Source: Paraeggerthella hongkongensis
GTDB taxonomy: Bacteria; Actinomycetota; Coriobacteriia; Coriobacteriales; Eggerthellaceae
Assembly (NCBI RefSeq): GCF_003340345.1
Contig: NZ_PPTQ01000007.1
Location: 1-64,000 of the forward strand
Direction of reading: 5' to 3'
Length of the DNA: 64,000 nucleotides
In this document: positions 9,411-17,040 of the stretch, piece by piece
How positions within the stretch are numbered: the first letter of the stretch is position 1
Layout: every line of letters starts with the position of its first letter
Notes under the pieces: model-generated
What the model saw: the letters and a program-made list of their open reading frames with translations, nothing else
Databases searched by the model: none
What the model was told of the DNA's origin: nothing
Made by a program: the position numbers and the translations under genes

Positions 9411-11165
9411 ATGTTGAACAGGGAAAGCATGCGTGGTCAAGGAATGTCTCGTCGCGGATTTCTAACCGGAGCTGCGATGGTCGGAGCTGGGGCAGCATTC
9501 GGGCTTGCCGGCTGCAGCGGTGGGGCGTCGGAGTCCGAATCGAAGGCTCCCGCCGATCATGCGAATGCGGCTGCGGCTCCTGAGGCCGGGCAGCCTGCAT
9601 TCCTCACGCCACCTGACCCCATTGCCGAAAGCGAGATAGCCGAGACGATCGATTGCGATATCGTTATCTGCGGTGCGGGCATCTGCGGGTTGCCTGCCGC
9701 TATGCTTGCGGCCGAGAGCGGCGCGAACGTGCATGTGGTGGAAAAAGGAAGCACGTACGGCTTGTTCCGCTTGTGCACTGCCGGCTTCAACTCCGATGTG
9801 CAGACGAAGTTGGGGTTGACCACCGATCGCAAGGAGTTCGTCACTTCGACATGGGCCATCACCAATGGAGTGCAGGGCCGGACGTCGGCTTACGGTCTGT
9901 GGTTCGATAACTCCGGTCCCTACATCAACTGGCTCGAGAAGATCTTCAACGAGAAGGGCTACCAGCTGATTCCCGCCGCATCGCTCGACTACAAGATCAC
10001 GAACGACGGCATTGGCATGCCGGGCGCAAGCCCCCTGTGGCAGGCGTTCGCCCAGATGATTTTCTTCGCGCAGAAAGACGGCGGATTCTTCGCTACGGGT
10101 GATCCTGTGGACTGGACGGGCGTTATGGAGGCATACGCTTCCGAAAAGGGAGCAACTTTCCATTACAACACTCCTGCCGTTCAGCTTGTCCGAGACAGCG
10201 ACGGACGGTGCACGGGCGTTATCGCCGAGAACGAGTCGGGCGAGTACGTGAAGTACAACGCTTCGAAGGGCGTGCTGCTGGCTACGGGCGATATGGCGGC
10301 TGACCGGGAAATGATGGCGCATTACAACGTGTCGCTGAAAAAGATCGTTCGCTACAACATCAATACCAACGACACGGGCGACGGCCAGAAGATGGGCATG
10401 TGGATCGGGGCGGACATGGACGAATTCGCTTGCGGCGATCTGTGGCCGTTTGCAGCTGTCATGATGGACGGGACGCTGCCCACTACGTTCGACGGCACCC
10501 ATTTCTACGCAGGCGTTGCCAACTTGCCTGTGCTCATGGTCGATGGAGCCGGCCGACGCCTCATGGCTGAGAATCTGCCGTTCCAGTCGCCCTCCATTCC
10601 CAAGCTGACGTGTACGCCGGATGGCTGCGCGTGGAGCATTTGGGATAGCGCTTGGAAAGAGAAGTTTCCTGAGGGTGGCTACATGGTGGAGGACTATACC
10701 GCCTCGAACACCCAAGAAGAAGTGGATAAGAACGTTGCGAACGGCATTACGTTCAAGTTCGACACCATCGAAGAGTTGGCCGAGCATTGCGGATTCGACA
10801 AGGACATCTTCATGGCCACGTTCGCGCGCTACAACGAGCTGTGCGCAGCTGGCGAAGATCTTGACTTTTACAAGGACCCGCTGTGGATGAATCCCATTGA
10901 CACGCCGCCGTACTACGCCTCGAAGCATTGTTCGTCGATGACTTCGACGCGTGGCGGACTCAAGAACGACGAGCGGCAGCGCGTTCTCGACAAGAAGGGC
11001 ATGCCTATTCCGGGTTTGTACGTTGCCGGCAACACCGCCGGATCGTTCTACGGCAACGTGTATCCTCCCAACGTGATGGGCTCTGGCATCGGACATGGCC
11101 AGTGCTTTGCGTGGTTGGCCGTCAAGGATATTCTGGGCCTCGATTACATTCATGCAAACATCTAG
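9411..11165 (+). CDS. Tat-exported FAD-dependent reductase (FAD_binding_2 family)
   Basis: A 584-residue flavoprotein with a twin-arginine signal (SRRGFLTG near residue 14) and a possible lipobox (GLAGC, about residue 34), so it acts outside the membrane. The dinucleotide fold is DCDIVICGAGICGLPAAMLA near residue 80. The C-terminal flavin segment contains STRGGLKNDERQRVLD and GLYVAGNTAGSFYGNVYPP. Classical fumarate reductases have AGE and an Arg-rich loop there. This protein has AGN and a YPPNVMGSG segment closer to ketosteroid-dehydrogenase-like members, so the acceptor is probably not fumarate. The ATG follows AAGGAAAGGGGAC. The cytochrome gene 9 nt downstream probably supplies electrons, as in Cgr2-type reductase systems. 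Confidence 0.85.
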   Translation: MLNRESMRGQGMSRRGFLTGAAMVGAGAAFGLAGCSGGASESESKAPADHANAAAAPEAGQPAFLTPPDPIAESEIAETIDCDIVICGAGICGLPAAMLAAESGANVHVVEKGSTYGLFRLCTAGFNSDVQTKLGLTTDRKEFVTSTWAITNGVQGRTSAYGLWFDNSGPYINWLEKIFNEKGYQLIPAASLDYKITNDGIGMPGASPLWQAFAQMIFFAQKDGGFFATGDPVDWTGVMEAYASEKGATFHYNTPAVQLVRDSDGRCTGVIAENESGEYVKYNASKGVLLATGDMAADREMMAHYNVSLKKIVRYNINTNDTGDGQKMGMWIGADMDEFACGDLWPFAAVMMDGTLPTTFDGTHFYAGVANLPVLMVDGAGRRLMAENLPFQSPSIPKLTCTPDGCAWSIWDSAWKEKFPEGGYMVEDYTASNTQEEVDKNVANGITFKFDTIEELAEHCGFDKDIFMATFARYNELCAAGEDLDFYKDPLWMNPIDTPPYYASKHCSSMTSTRGGLKNDERQRVLDKKGMPIPGLYVAGNTAGSFYGNVYPPNVMGSGIGHGQCFAWLAVKDILGLDYIHANI

Positions 11166-11174
11166 GAAGAGAAG

Positions 11175-11609
11175 GTGCTGAACGTGAAAAAAGGGAAGCT
11201 GATGAAGGTTTTGGCGCCCGTGATGCTTGCTGCTTCTCTGGCGGTGGCATTAGGGGGATGCGCGCCGAAGGCAGGCGACGATCAGGGCGCTGCGGAGGCG
11301 ACGTATCCGACGGGTTCATTGAAAGCCGTGCATGTGGAAGGCCAGCTGGACGGAGTCGAATCGTTCGACAACAAGGTGTGCTTGAGCTGCCATACGCGCG
11401 ACACCATCAACGCGGCGAACGAGAACTACCAGGGTATCGAAGGGTTCAATCCTCATAAAGCGCACTTGGCTGCCGGGGATTGCGTCACATGTCATTCGGT
11501 GGACGGCACGTCGACGATGACCTGCAACGAATGCCATGATGCTCCGTTGCCCGAAGGATGGCAAAGCGCCGAGCGCGGGTCAGGCCCGTTGCATAGCTTG
11601 ACGAAGTAA
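11175..11609 (+). CDS. Trihaem cytochrome c lipoprotein
   Basis: A 144-residue exported cytochrome with a signal peptide and a lipobox (VALGGC, about residue 30). It has three CxxCH haem motifs: CLSCH (about 74), CVTCH (about 105) and CNECH (about 120). It most likely passes electrons from the menaquinone pool to the flavoprotein encoded just upstream. The start drawn is GTG at 11175. GTG at 11184 (8 nt after AGAAGG) is an equally good choice and removes three residues. The family usually has four haems in this size class, and a fourth CxxCH is not present. Confidence 0.88.
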   Translation: MLNVKKGKLMKVLAPVMLAASLAVALGGCAPKAGDDQGAAEATYPTGSLKAVHVEGQLDGVESFDNKVCLSCHTRDTINAANENYQGIEGFNPHKAHLAAGDCVTCHSVDGTSTMTCNECHDAPLPEGWQSAERGSGPLHSLTK

Positions 11610-11658
11610 CAACCCCTTGTTGCACGGACGTCCCCTTCCCTCCCTGGGCGTTCGATGC

Positions 11659-11692
11659 AAAGGAAGGTCCCCTGGCAGGGGACCTTCCTTTG
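11659..11692 (+). terminator. Intrinsic terminator of the flavoprotein-cytochrome operon
   Basis: AAAGGAAGGTCCCC and GGGGACCTTCCTTT form a perfect 14-bp stem with a TGGCA loop. It lies 50 nt past the cytochrome stop. Confidence 0.85.
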
Positions 11693-11812
11693 CGGTGTGC
11701 CGCCCGTCCAGCCGTCTGGCGCTTGTCTGTCGTTGCCGGCTCGAACGCGCGCGGTGCAAGGTGCTTGTGGTACCCTAGCGCCAATGAACATGCGAGGAGC
11801 AAGGAGTCCGCG

Positions 11813-12136
11813 ATGCGTGAAGGAAGCGCCCCTAACTTTTGTCCGCCGGTGGAGGAGGGCATCGCCATCGTGCTCGAAGACGAGACTGGCGAGCAGACGG
11901 AGCTGGAGTTTCTGGGTCTGATTCTGCACGAAGGCCGAAGCTACGGGTTCTTTTTCCCGATCAGCGAGGACGAGCCGGCCGGCTCGTCGGGCGAGGTTGT
12001 TTTGCTGGAAGTGACGGAACTCGACGAAGAAGGCCAGCCCGCGGCTTTCGAGCTTGTCGAGGACGAGGCGGTAGCCTCCGAGGTATACGAGGACTTCAGG
12101 GCGGCGACGAAGGACCTGTACGATTTTGCAGATTAA
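11813..12136 (+). CDS. DUF1292-family small acidic protein
   Basis: A 107-residue, highly acidic protein resembling the DUF1292/YrzB family. It shows the pattern IVLEDETGEQTELEFLGLI, then YGFFFPISED, then LLEVTELDEEGQPAAFELV. Members are small cytoplasmic proteins of unknown function. The ATG at 11813 is chosen because AAGGAG lies 6 nt upstream and the conserved domain begins about 15 residues later. The longer frame from 11690 overlaps the preceding terminator and has no ribosome site. It is a single gene, ended by a bidirectional terminator. Confidence 0.8.
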   Translation: MREGSAPNFCPPVEEGIAIVLEDETGEQTELEFLGLILHEGRSYGFFFPISEDEPAGSSGEVVLLEVTELDEEGQPAAFELVEDEAVASEVYEDFRAATKDLYDFAD

Positions 12137-12141
12137 AGTAA

Positions 12142-12176
12142 AAACGGCGCGGGGAGCAATCCCCGTGCCGTCGTTT
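12142..12176. terminator. Bidirectional terminator between convergent genes
   Basis: AAACGGCGCGGGGA (12142-12155) pairs with TCCCCGTGCCG plus TCGTTT (12160-12176) across a GCAA loop, with small bulges. On the minus strand the stem is followed by TTTTTACTTT, a good T tract. It serves the DUF1292 gene on one side and the small gene at 12175-12369 on the other. Confidence 0.75.
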
Positions 12177-12369
12177 AGCGTCCGAGCAGATCCCATCCTT
12201 GCGGTGGTTTGATGCGGTCGGATTGCGCGATGGCCGCAAGATACATCACTTCGTGGTGGATGGCTTTTTCAAGACGGCAGACTTCCTCTTCCGTGTTTGC
12301 AAGCTCGAAGATCTTCGAAGCGCTGCCCTTGATGGCTTCCATGAGCGCATCGTAGTCGTTTACATCCAT
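12175..12369 (-). CDS. Small hypothetical protein (64 residues)
   Basis: I do not recognise a family. The predicted product is a soluble, helical, acidic peptide that begins MDVNDYDALMEAIKG and contains NTEEEVCRLEKAIHHEV. It has no signal or membrane span. The ATG at 12369 follows GAGG by 9 nt; a TTG at 12378 would add three residues. Upstream on the minus strand TTGAGT (12429-12434) and TATAAA (12408-12413), 15 bp apart, form a plausible promoter. The terminator at its end supports a real transcription unit. The gap 12414-12643 holds nothing else that I can identify. Confidence 0.6.
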   Translation of the reverse strand: MDVNDYDALMEAIKGSASKIFELANTEEEVCRLEKAIHHEVMYLAAIAQSDRIKPPQGWDLLGR

Positions 12370-12643
12370 GGTTCTCAACCTCTTGCTCTAACGGGGGAGC
12401 GGGGCTTTTTATACTCTGACCTCGCAACACTCAATTCTATTGACGGGTCGTGAACTACAGTGTACGACTTTCGTTTCACCCAGCGCTAGCCTTCCTTCGG
12501 CGTACGGAATACTTCACTAAAAACGCAAGGAGGGCCACAGCTCCGGCATATTCGCGTAGCAAGCGCGAAAGCGGCGCAGCGTGGCGGGTGGACCTCCGGT
12601 CGTCGCCGCGCGTGCTGCACCGCTTTCGTTTGCGTTGCCGAGT

Positions 12644-13057
12644 TTAGAACTCGACGGGATTCCAGCTGCCGTCGATGTCGCACACCCATGCTTCGGGGTT
12701 CGTGACGGTGAAGAACGTGAGCGTCTCGTCTTCGGGTCCATCGTAGCTTTCGCCGAGTCCGGTCATGTGCTCGAACCCGGCACGGCGCACCTCGCTGTTC
12801 GCGCGGTCTTCCAAATCGGCTTGCCCGCGCATGATGACCCAGCCGCTCCCCGGCTTCCAAGCGCTCAGCTCGAACTTCGGATTGGCCTTCAGTTCTCGGT
12901 ACACGTCTTTGGTGGTTGCGGTGCAGAACCAAATGCGGCCGTCCTGGATGGCGGCGAAGCTGAAGGGCCGCACGTGCGGCTGGTCGCCGTCGCACGTGGC
13001 CAGATACCAGGCGGGCACGCTCGTTAGGTAGTCGGCGATGGTTTCGTTTCCGTTCAT
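12644..13057 (-). CDS. Pyridoxamine 5-phosphate oxidase-like flavin protein
   Basis: A 137-residue single-domain protein of the PNPOx-like split-barrel family, which bind FMN or F420-type cofactors. The typical order is seen: an N-terminal helix, then the strand YLATCDGDQPHVRPFSF, IWFCTATTKDVYRELK, the FELSAWKPGSGWVIMRGQA strands, and a C-terminal acidic region ending in WNPVEF. The exact reaction cannot be deduced from sequence. The ATG follows GAGAGGAAC. It lies 40 nt upstream of the ecfT end on the same strand, so the riboflavin transporter transcript may read into it, which would fit a flavin link. That link is inference. Confidence 0.82.
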   Translation of the reverse strand: MNGNETIADYLTSVPAWYLATCDGDQPHVRPFSFAAIQDGRIWFCTATTKDVYRELKANPKFELSAWKPGSGWVIMRGQADLEDRANSEVRRAGFEHMTGLGESYDGPEDETLTFFTVTNPEAWVCDIDGSWNPVEF

Positions 13058-13097
13058 GGGGCGTTCCTCTCTTCAGTGGGGGCTGTTGCCAGTTCGG

Positions 13098-13898
13098 CTA
13101 GTTCGGTATGAAATTGGATGCAATGACGCACGCCAGCATGAGCAGGATTACCCCCGTGCCTCGTGCGTCAAGCTGCGAGTACGCAAGCGGATGCAGGCGC
13201 GTCCGCCCGGTCCCCCCGTGGTAGCAGCGCGCGTCCATGCCCGAGGAAAGCGTTTCCGCATGGCGAAACGCGCTGGTGAACAGGGGAACCATAAGGGAGG
13301 CCAGCATGCGCACCTTCCCCTTGGAAAACGTTGCCCCGCGGCTGATCTGCGCGCGGTAGACGGTTTGCAGCTCAAAAGTGAACTGCGGCAGGAATCGAAG
13401 CGCAATGCCCATCATCATGGAAAGCTCGTGGGCCGGTACTCCGATGCGTGCGAAAGGGTGCAGCAGGTACTCGAAAGCGTCGGTGATATCGAGCGTGGTC
13501 GTGGTCAGCGTAAGAAGGCTCATGCCCAGCAGCAGCAAGAGGAGCCGGCACGCGATGAACGCAGCCTGCCAGATACCTGCCTCGCTGATGCGGAAGATCC
13601 ACCACTCGAACAGCACCTGCCCGCCCTGCACGAAGAACACGTTCAGCAGCGCGGTGATGACCACGATGAACGCCAGCGGCGCGATGGACTTGAACGCCGA
13701 TCGAAGCGGGATGCCCGCCAACGCGAAGAATCCGAATACGAACGCGGCGCATACGGCAAGCCCCCAGAAGTTTCCCACGTTCGCAACGAAGGCCACCGCC
13801 ATGAGGGCAAGCGAAAGCAGCAGTTTGGCGCGCGGGTCCATGCGGTGAACGGGGCTTGTTCCCGGCCAGTAGCGTCCGATGACCGCGATGTCAGGCAT
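13098..13898 (-). CDS. ecfT: ECF transporter transmembrane component
   Basis: EcfT is the membrane scaffold of energy-coupling-factor vitamin importers and couples the ATPases to the S component. This 266-residue protein has the N-terminal SPVHRMDPRAKLLLSL segment, about five membrane helices, and the two coupling motifs with Ala/Ser-Arg-Gly: QISRGATF near residue 175 and SSGMDARCY near residue 227. It overlaps ecfA2 by 8 nt and is the last gene of the ribU-ecfA1-ecfA2-ecfT operon. Confidence 0.92.
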   Translation of the reverse strand: MPDIAVIGRYWPGTSPVHRMDPRAKLLLSLALMAVAFVANVGNFWGLAVCAAFVFGFFALAGIPLRSAFKSIAPLAFIVVITALLNVFFVQGGQVLFEWWIFRISEAGIWQAAFIACRLLLLLLGMSLLTLTTTTLDITDAFEYLLHPFARIGVPAHELSMMMGIALRFLPQFTFELQTVYRAQISRGATFSKGKVRMLASLMVPLFTSAFRHAETLSSGMDARCYHGGTGRTRLHPLAYSQLDARGTGVILLMLACVIASNFIPN

Positions 13899-14856
13899 GG
13901 CGAGCCTCCGCTTCGTACAGCGCCCTCAGGTCGTCGGCAAGCGATTCCACGTTGTACAGCTGGCGGGGCAGGTCAAGGCCCAGCGAGCGCAGCTCGGCTG
14001 CAAGCTTGTGCGGGGCCGGCGCGTCCAGCCCGATGGCGCGCAGCTCGTCGCCTTGCGCGAACACCTCGGCCGGCGTGCCTAGCGCGAACTGCCTGCCTTC
14101 GTTCAGCACGAGGATTCGATCGGAGAAACGGGCCAGGTCGTCCATGTTGTGCGACACCATCACAACGGTGAGCCCTCCGGCGTGCAATTCGCTTATGAGG
14201 GCGAGGAACTCCTCACGCGCCACGGGATCGAGCCCCGCGACCGGCTCGTCGAGCACCAGCACCTGCGGCTCCATGGCCAAAACCCCGGCGAACGCCACGC
14301 GCCGCTGCTGTCCTCCGGAAAGCTCGAAGGGGCTTTTGTCTCCCACGACGTCCGGGTCCAAGCGCACGCTCTCCAGGGCGGCGCGCACGCGCGTCTGCAC
14401 CTCTTCGTCGGTCACGCCCAGGTTTCGCGGTCCGAACGCCACGTCCTCGTTGACGGTGGCGGCGAACAGCTGATGCTCGGGGTACTGGAACACCAGGCCC
14501 ACCTTGCCGCGGCACGCCTGTGCCTCCCGCTTGTCGGCCAGGTCTTTCCCATCAAGGAGCACGCGTCCGCGCGTGGGACTCACCAGCCCGTTCATGTGCT
14601 GGATGAGCGTGCTCTTCCCGCTTCCGGTGTGGCCGGCCACGCCAAGGAATTCCCCGTCTTCCAGGGAGAAGTTGATGTCGCGAAGCGCCCATACGGCATT
14701 GGGATCCGTTCCCCAGGTGGCTTTGCCGTGGGTTTCAAGCGAGGGCGCCTCTTCTATCACGCCGGCTTCCCGTCGCTTTTTCAGGCGGCGCTTGCGCTTT
14801 TCTTGACGGTCGGGGTCGGAATACGAGTAGCTTACGCCTTCGAAAGCAATGCGCAT
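13891..14856 (-). CDS. ecfA2: ECF transporter ATPase EcfA2 with a basic insertion
   Basis: One of two ATPases that power the vitamin importer. Walker A GHTGSGKST is near residue 79, the Q-loop QYPEHQLF near 123, the signature ELSGGQQRR near 176, and Walker B VLVLDEP near 196. The protein has 321 residues, about 35 longer than usual. The extra length is a Lys/Arg-rich insertion (about residues 17-50, DRQEKRKRRLKKRREAG onward) between the first strand and the WALRDINF strand. The ATG follows GGAGGAG and overlaps the end of ecfA1 by 25 nt. The insertion is unusual and may be a contact surface. Confidence 0.93.
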   Translation of the reverse strand: MRIAFEGVSYSYSDPDRQEKRKRRLKKRREAGVIEEAPSLETHGKATWGTDPNAVWALRDINFSLEDGEFLGVAGHTGSGKSTLIQHMNGLVSPTRGRVLLDGKDLADKREAQACRGKVGLVFQYPEHQLFAATVNEDVAFGPRNLGVTDEEVQTRVRAALESVRLDPDVVGDKSPFELSGGQQRRVAFAGVLAMEPQVLVLDEPVAGLDPVAREEFLALISELHAGGLTVVMVSHNMDDLARFSDRILVLNEGRQFALGTPAEVFAQGDELRAIGLDAPAPHKLAAELRSLGLDLPRQLYNVESLADDLRALYEAEARHA

Positions 14857-15653
14857 AGCTCCTCCTTCAAGGCTTCGGTTTCAACATGCATGCCTACGGG
14901 CACACCGCGCTGCTTGAGCGCAAGCGAAAGCGCAGCGGCGAACGGTACGTCGAGGTTCAGGCTTTCCAGCAGCTCTGATCGTACGAGTACTTCTTGAGGG
15001 GTTCCGTCGCAGGCGACGCGGCCGTTCTCCAGCACGATGACGCGATCCGCCTGAGCCGCTTCCTCCATGAAATGCGTGATCATGACGATGGTCATGCCGC
15101 GATCGTGCAGTTCGTGGCACACGCGCATAAGGCCCTTGCGTCCGCGCGGATCAAGCATGGCAGTTGCCTCGTCGAGCACCAGGATGTCCGGCTCCATGGC
15201 CAAGACGCCCGCGATGGCTACGCGCTGCTTCTGCCCGCCCGACAGCGCCGCGGTCTCGCGCTTGTCGTAGCCCTGCAGACCCACGTCCGCCAGCGCGTCC
15301 GCTACGCGCCGGCGCAGCTCCTCGGTGGGCACGCCCAGGTTTTCCGGCCCGAACGCCACGTCGTTTTCGATGAGGCTGGCAACCAGCTGGTCGTCGGGGT
15401 TCTGAAACACCATGCCTGCGTTGCTTCGGATGAAGTACGTTGCATGTTCGTCGCGCGTGTCGCGGCCAAGCACGGTGACGCTGCCCTCGTCGGGGGTTAG
15501 AAGCGCGTTCACGTGCTTGGCTAGCGTCGATTTGCCCGACCCGTTTCCGCCGAGAACGCACACGAACTCGCCTTGCTGAATGCGCGCGTCTACGCCGTCG
15601 AGCACGAACGCCTCTCCGTCGTATGTGAATCCCACCTTGGAGAACTCGATCAT
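14832..15653 (-). CDS. ecfA1: ECF transporter ATPase EcfA1
   Basis: The partner ATPase of EcfA2, 273 residues. Walker A is GGNGSGKST (about residue 35), the Q-loop QNPDDQLV, the signature LSGGQKQRVA (about 141) and Walker B ILVLDEATAMLD (about 162), with the H-loop ITHFMEE. QNPDDQLV is the EcfA-type loop that separates this group from ordinary ABC importers. AGAAGGA precedes the ATG. A 142-bp gap to ribU shows no clear promoter, so it is probably transcribed from the riboswitch-controlled promoter upstream of ribU. Confidence 0.94.
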   Translation of the reverse strand: MIEFSKVGFTYDGEAFVLDGVDARIQQGEFVCVLGGNGSGKSTLAKHVNALLTPDEGSVTVLGRDTRDEHATYFIRSNAGMVFQNPDDQLVASLIENDVAFGPENLGVPTEELRRRVADALADVGLQGYDKRETAALSGGQKQRVAIAGVLAMEPDILVLDEATAMLDPRGRKGLMRVCHELHDRGMTIVMITHFMEEAAQADRVIVLENGRVACDGTPQEVLVRSELLESLNLDVPFAAALSLALKQRGVPVGMHVETEALKEELCALLSKA

Positions 15654-15795
15654 AAGCAGCGGTCCTTCTTTCCTTTTGTCGCGAGTGCGGTTGCAGGGCG
15701 GTGCCCTTTTCCGTGCTTCGGCTTGAGCTCGTCGGCGGTCGAAACTTGCGGCCGCCGACGGCTGGTCTGCTGAAAAGCCCTGGGAAAAGAAGGGT

Positions 15796-16392
15796 TTAAC
15801 GCCCCTTGACCTGCTTTTTCTTCGGGGTGATCAGGTTGGAGATGCTTTTGTATACGATCAAGGTCAAAACGGCGTTCAGCGCGCCCTTCACCAAGTTGAA
15901 CGGGGTAAGGATGGGGATGATCATGGCGATCACCGCATCAAGCGGAACGCCCAGCCACGCCGGCGTGATGATCAGGTTGCCCACGATGGCCATGAGCGTT
16001 GCAGCAAGGACGGACAGGACAAGGCCCAGCACGCCGCCCTTGAATGACCGCGTTTTGCGGTACACGATGGCTGCGGGCAAGATGAAACCGGTGACTACCA
16101 GGATGTTCATGAGCGCGCCCGAGAAATCGGCGAACAAGATGCCGTGGATCACGGCGCCCACGATGCCGACCGACAATCCGGCTGCGGGGCCGAACGCGAA
16201 CCCGCATACCATGGCCGGCATGGCGGAAGCATCGTATTTCAGCCAGGTCACGCCGGGCAGCAGCGGAAATTCGACGAACGAAAGCAGCACGCCGATCGCG
16301 CACAGCAGCGCCATCGTGACCAATTGGCGGGTTTCCCATTTGTTCGTGTTGGTGAATGCGGGCGCGTGAGCGTCTTTGTTGTTGGCTGCCAT
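15796..16392 (-). CDS. ribU: Riboflavin ECF transporter substrate-binding component
   Basis: RibU binds riboflavin in the membrane and hands it to the EcfAAT module. The 198-residue protein has six predicted helices. It contains the segments FPLLPGVTWLKYDASAMPA and FGPAAGLSVGIVGAVIHGI near residues 45 and 70, typical of riboflavin S components, and a basic C-terminus (TPKKKQVKGR). A GAAAGGGG ribosome site lies 5 nt before the ATG. The FMN riboswitch and its terminator directly upstream confirm the substrate assignment. Confidence 0.93.
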   Translation of the reverse strand: MAANNKDAHAPAFTNTNKWETRQLVTMALLCAIGVLLSFVEFPLLPGVTWLKYDASAMPAMVCGFAFGPAAGLSVGIVGAVIHGILFADFSGALMNILVVTGFILPAAIVYRKTRSFKGGVLGLVLSVLAATLMAIVGNLIITPAWLGVPLDAVIAMIIPILTPFNLVKGALNAVLTLIVYKSISNLITPKKKQVKGR

Positions 16393-16443
16393 GGCAACCC
16401 CTTTCTTTCCAGGCCGATTGCGTGCGGGTCAGGTTTTCCGGCC

Positions 16444-16489
16444 AAAAAAGAAAACAAGCCCGTATGAATTCCTTCCATACAGGCTTGTT
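16444..16489 (-). terminator. Riboswitch-controlled terminator upstream of ribU
   Basis: On the minus strand ACAAGCCTGTATG pairs with CATACGGGCTTGT across about 9 nt and is followed by TTTCTTTTTT. It lies between the FMN aptamer and the ribU ribosome site, so it is most likely the expression platform. FMN binding would favour this terminator. Confidence 0.88.
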
Positions 16490-16536
16490 GGGTCCGCCGA
16501 TGCAAAGCGCGCGCGCTGCGTTCGCGGATCTCTGCC

Positions 16537-16687
16537 TCTTCCATCCGGACTATACCGTTGGTCCCGGGATCTCACCGGAATCAGCCTGCACAGCATGGCG
16601 CCACGCAGGGTCGCGGACTCTCGGCTTGCTGCAGCGCGAAGCTGCGGGCCGAATTACCGCCAGTGAGGAATTGCACCTCGCCCTGAA
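16537..16687 (-). promoter_or_regulatory. FMN riboswitch (RFN element)
   Basis: The minus strand carries the conserved RFN blocks in order: CAGGGCGAGGTGCAATTCC, GGCGGTAAT, AGCCCGC/CGAGAGTCCGCGA-like segments, GGTGAGATCCCGGGACC, and the closing ACGGTATAGTCCGGATGGAAGA. Spacing and order match the FMN aptamer. It lies between a strong promoter and a terminator in front of ribU, so riboflavin import should be shut down when FMN is abundant. Confidence 0.95.
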
Positions 16688-16705
16688 ACAGAATCCATGG
16701 CGCAC

Positions 16706-16734
16706 ATTGTAACCACCTCGCTGATCTGTGGCAA
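16706..16734 (-). promoter_or_regulatory. Promoter of the riboflavin transporter operon
   Basis: On the minus strand TTGCCA (16734-16729) and TACAAT (16711-16706) are separated by exactly 17 bp. The predicted start near 16699 lies 12 nt before the first conserved base of the FMN aptamer. Confidence 0.8.
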
Positions 16735-16800
16735 GCGTTTCTCACGGAATGCGGACAGGATCGAATTTTTGTGGCGTTGCGGCGCCCGGCGTTGCGACGT

Positions 16801-16842
16801 TGGGTGCTGGACGCTGGGCGTTGGACACCGGGCGTTGGACGG
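16801..16842. repeat. 14-bp tandem repeat, three copies
   Basis: TGGGTGCTGGACGC, TGGGCGTTGGACAC and CGGGCGTTGGACGG follow one another without a gap. A more degenerate copy may precede them at 16786-16799. They lie between the divergent riboflavin operon and the 17041 gene. No function can be read from them. Confidence 0.6.
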
Positions 16843-16863
16843 GATCGAAAGCGCTTCCGTGAA

Positions 16864-16925
16864 CGCATTGTCGCCCGAAACGTACGGTTTTCGCCGAGAA
16901 ACCGTACGTTTCGGGCGACAATGCG
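16864..16925. repeat. Perfect 27-bp inverted repeat (long hairpin)
   Basis: The arms 16864-16890 and 16899-16925 are exact reverse complements over 27 bp and are separated by the 8-nt loop TCGCCGAG. The core of the left arm is GCCCGAAACGTACGG. There is no T tract and the element lies upstream of, not after, the next gene. Palindromic intergenic repeat, cruciform or transcript-protecting hairpin are all possible. Confidence 0.8.
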
Positions 16926-16961
16926 CGGCGGGGCGGGTTGGCCTGCTGCCGGGCCGTTCTT

Positions 16962-16991
16962 TTGCCTGCTGGCGGACCGCTCCCGTATAAT
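16962..16991 (+). promoter_or_regulatory. Promoter of the ATC-hydrolase-like gene
   Basis: TTGCCT (16962-16967) and TATAAT (16986-16991) are 18 bp apart. The predicted start near 16998 excludes the in-frame ATG at 16990 as the translation start of the downstream gene. Confidence 0.65.
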
Positions 16992-17040
16992 GCCGGTACG
17001 CGAAGACATGGCGCACGCCATGGAAGACGAAGGGGGAGCA

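Noticed and set aside
16786-16842. CRISPR-like array from the 14-bp repeats
   Set aside because: The units are contiguous, too short, and have no spacers. No cas genes are present.
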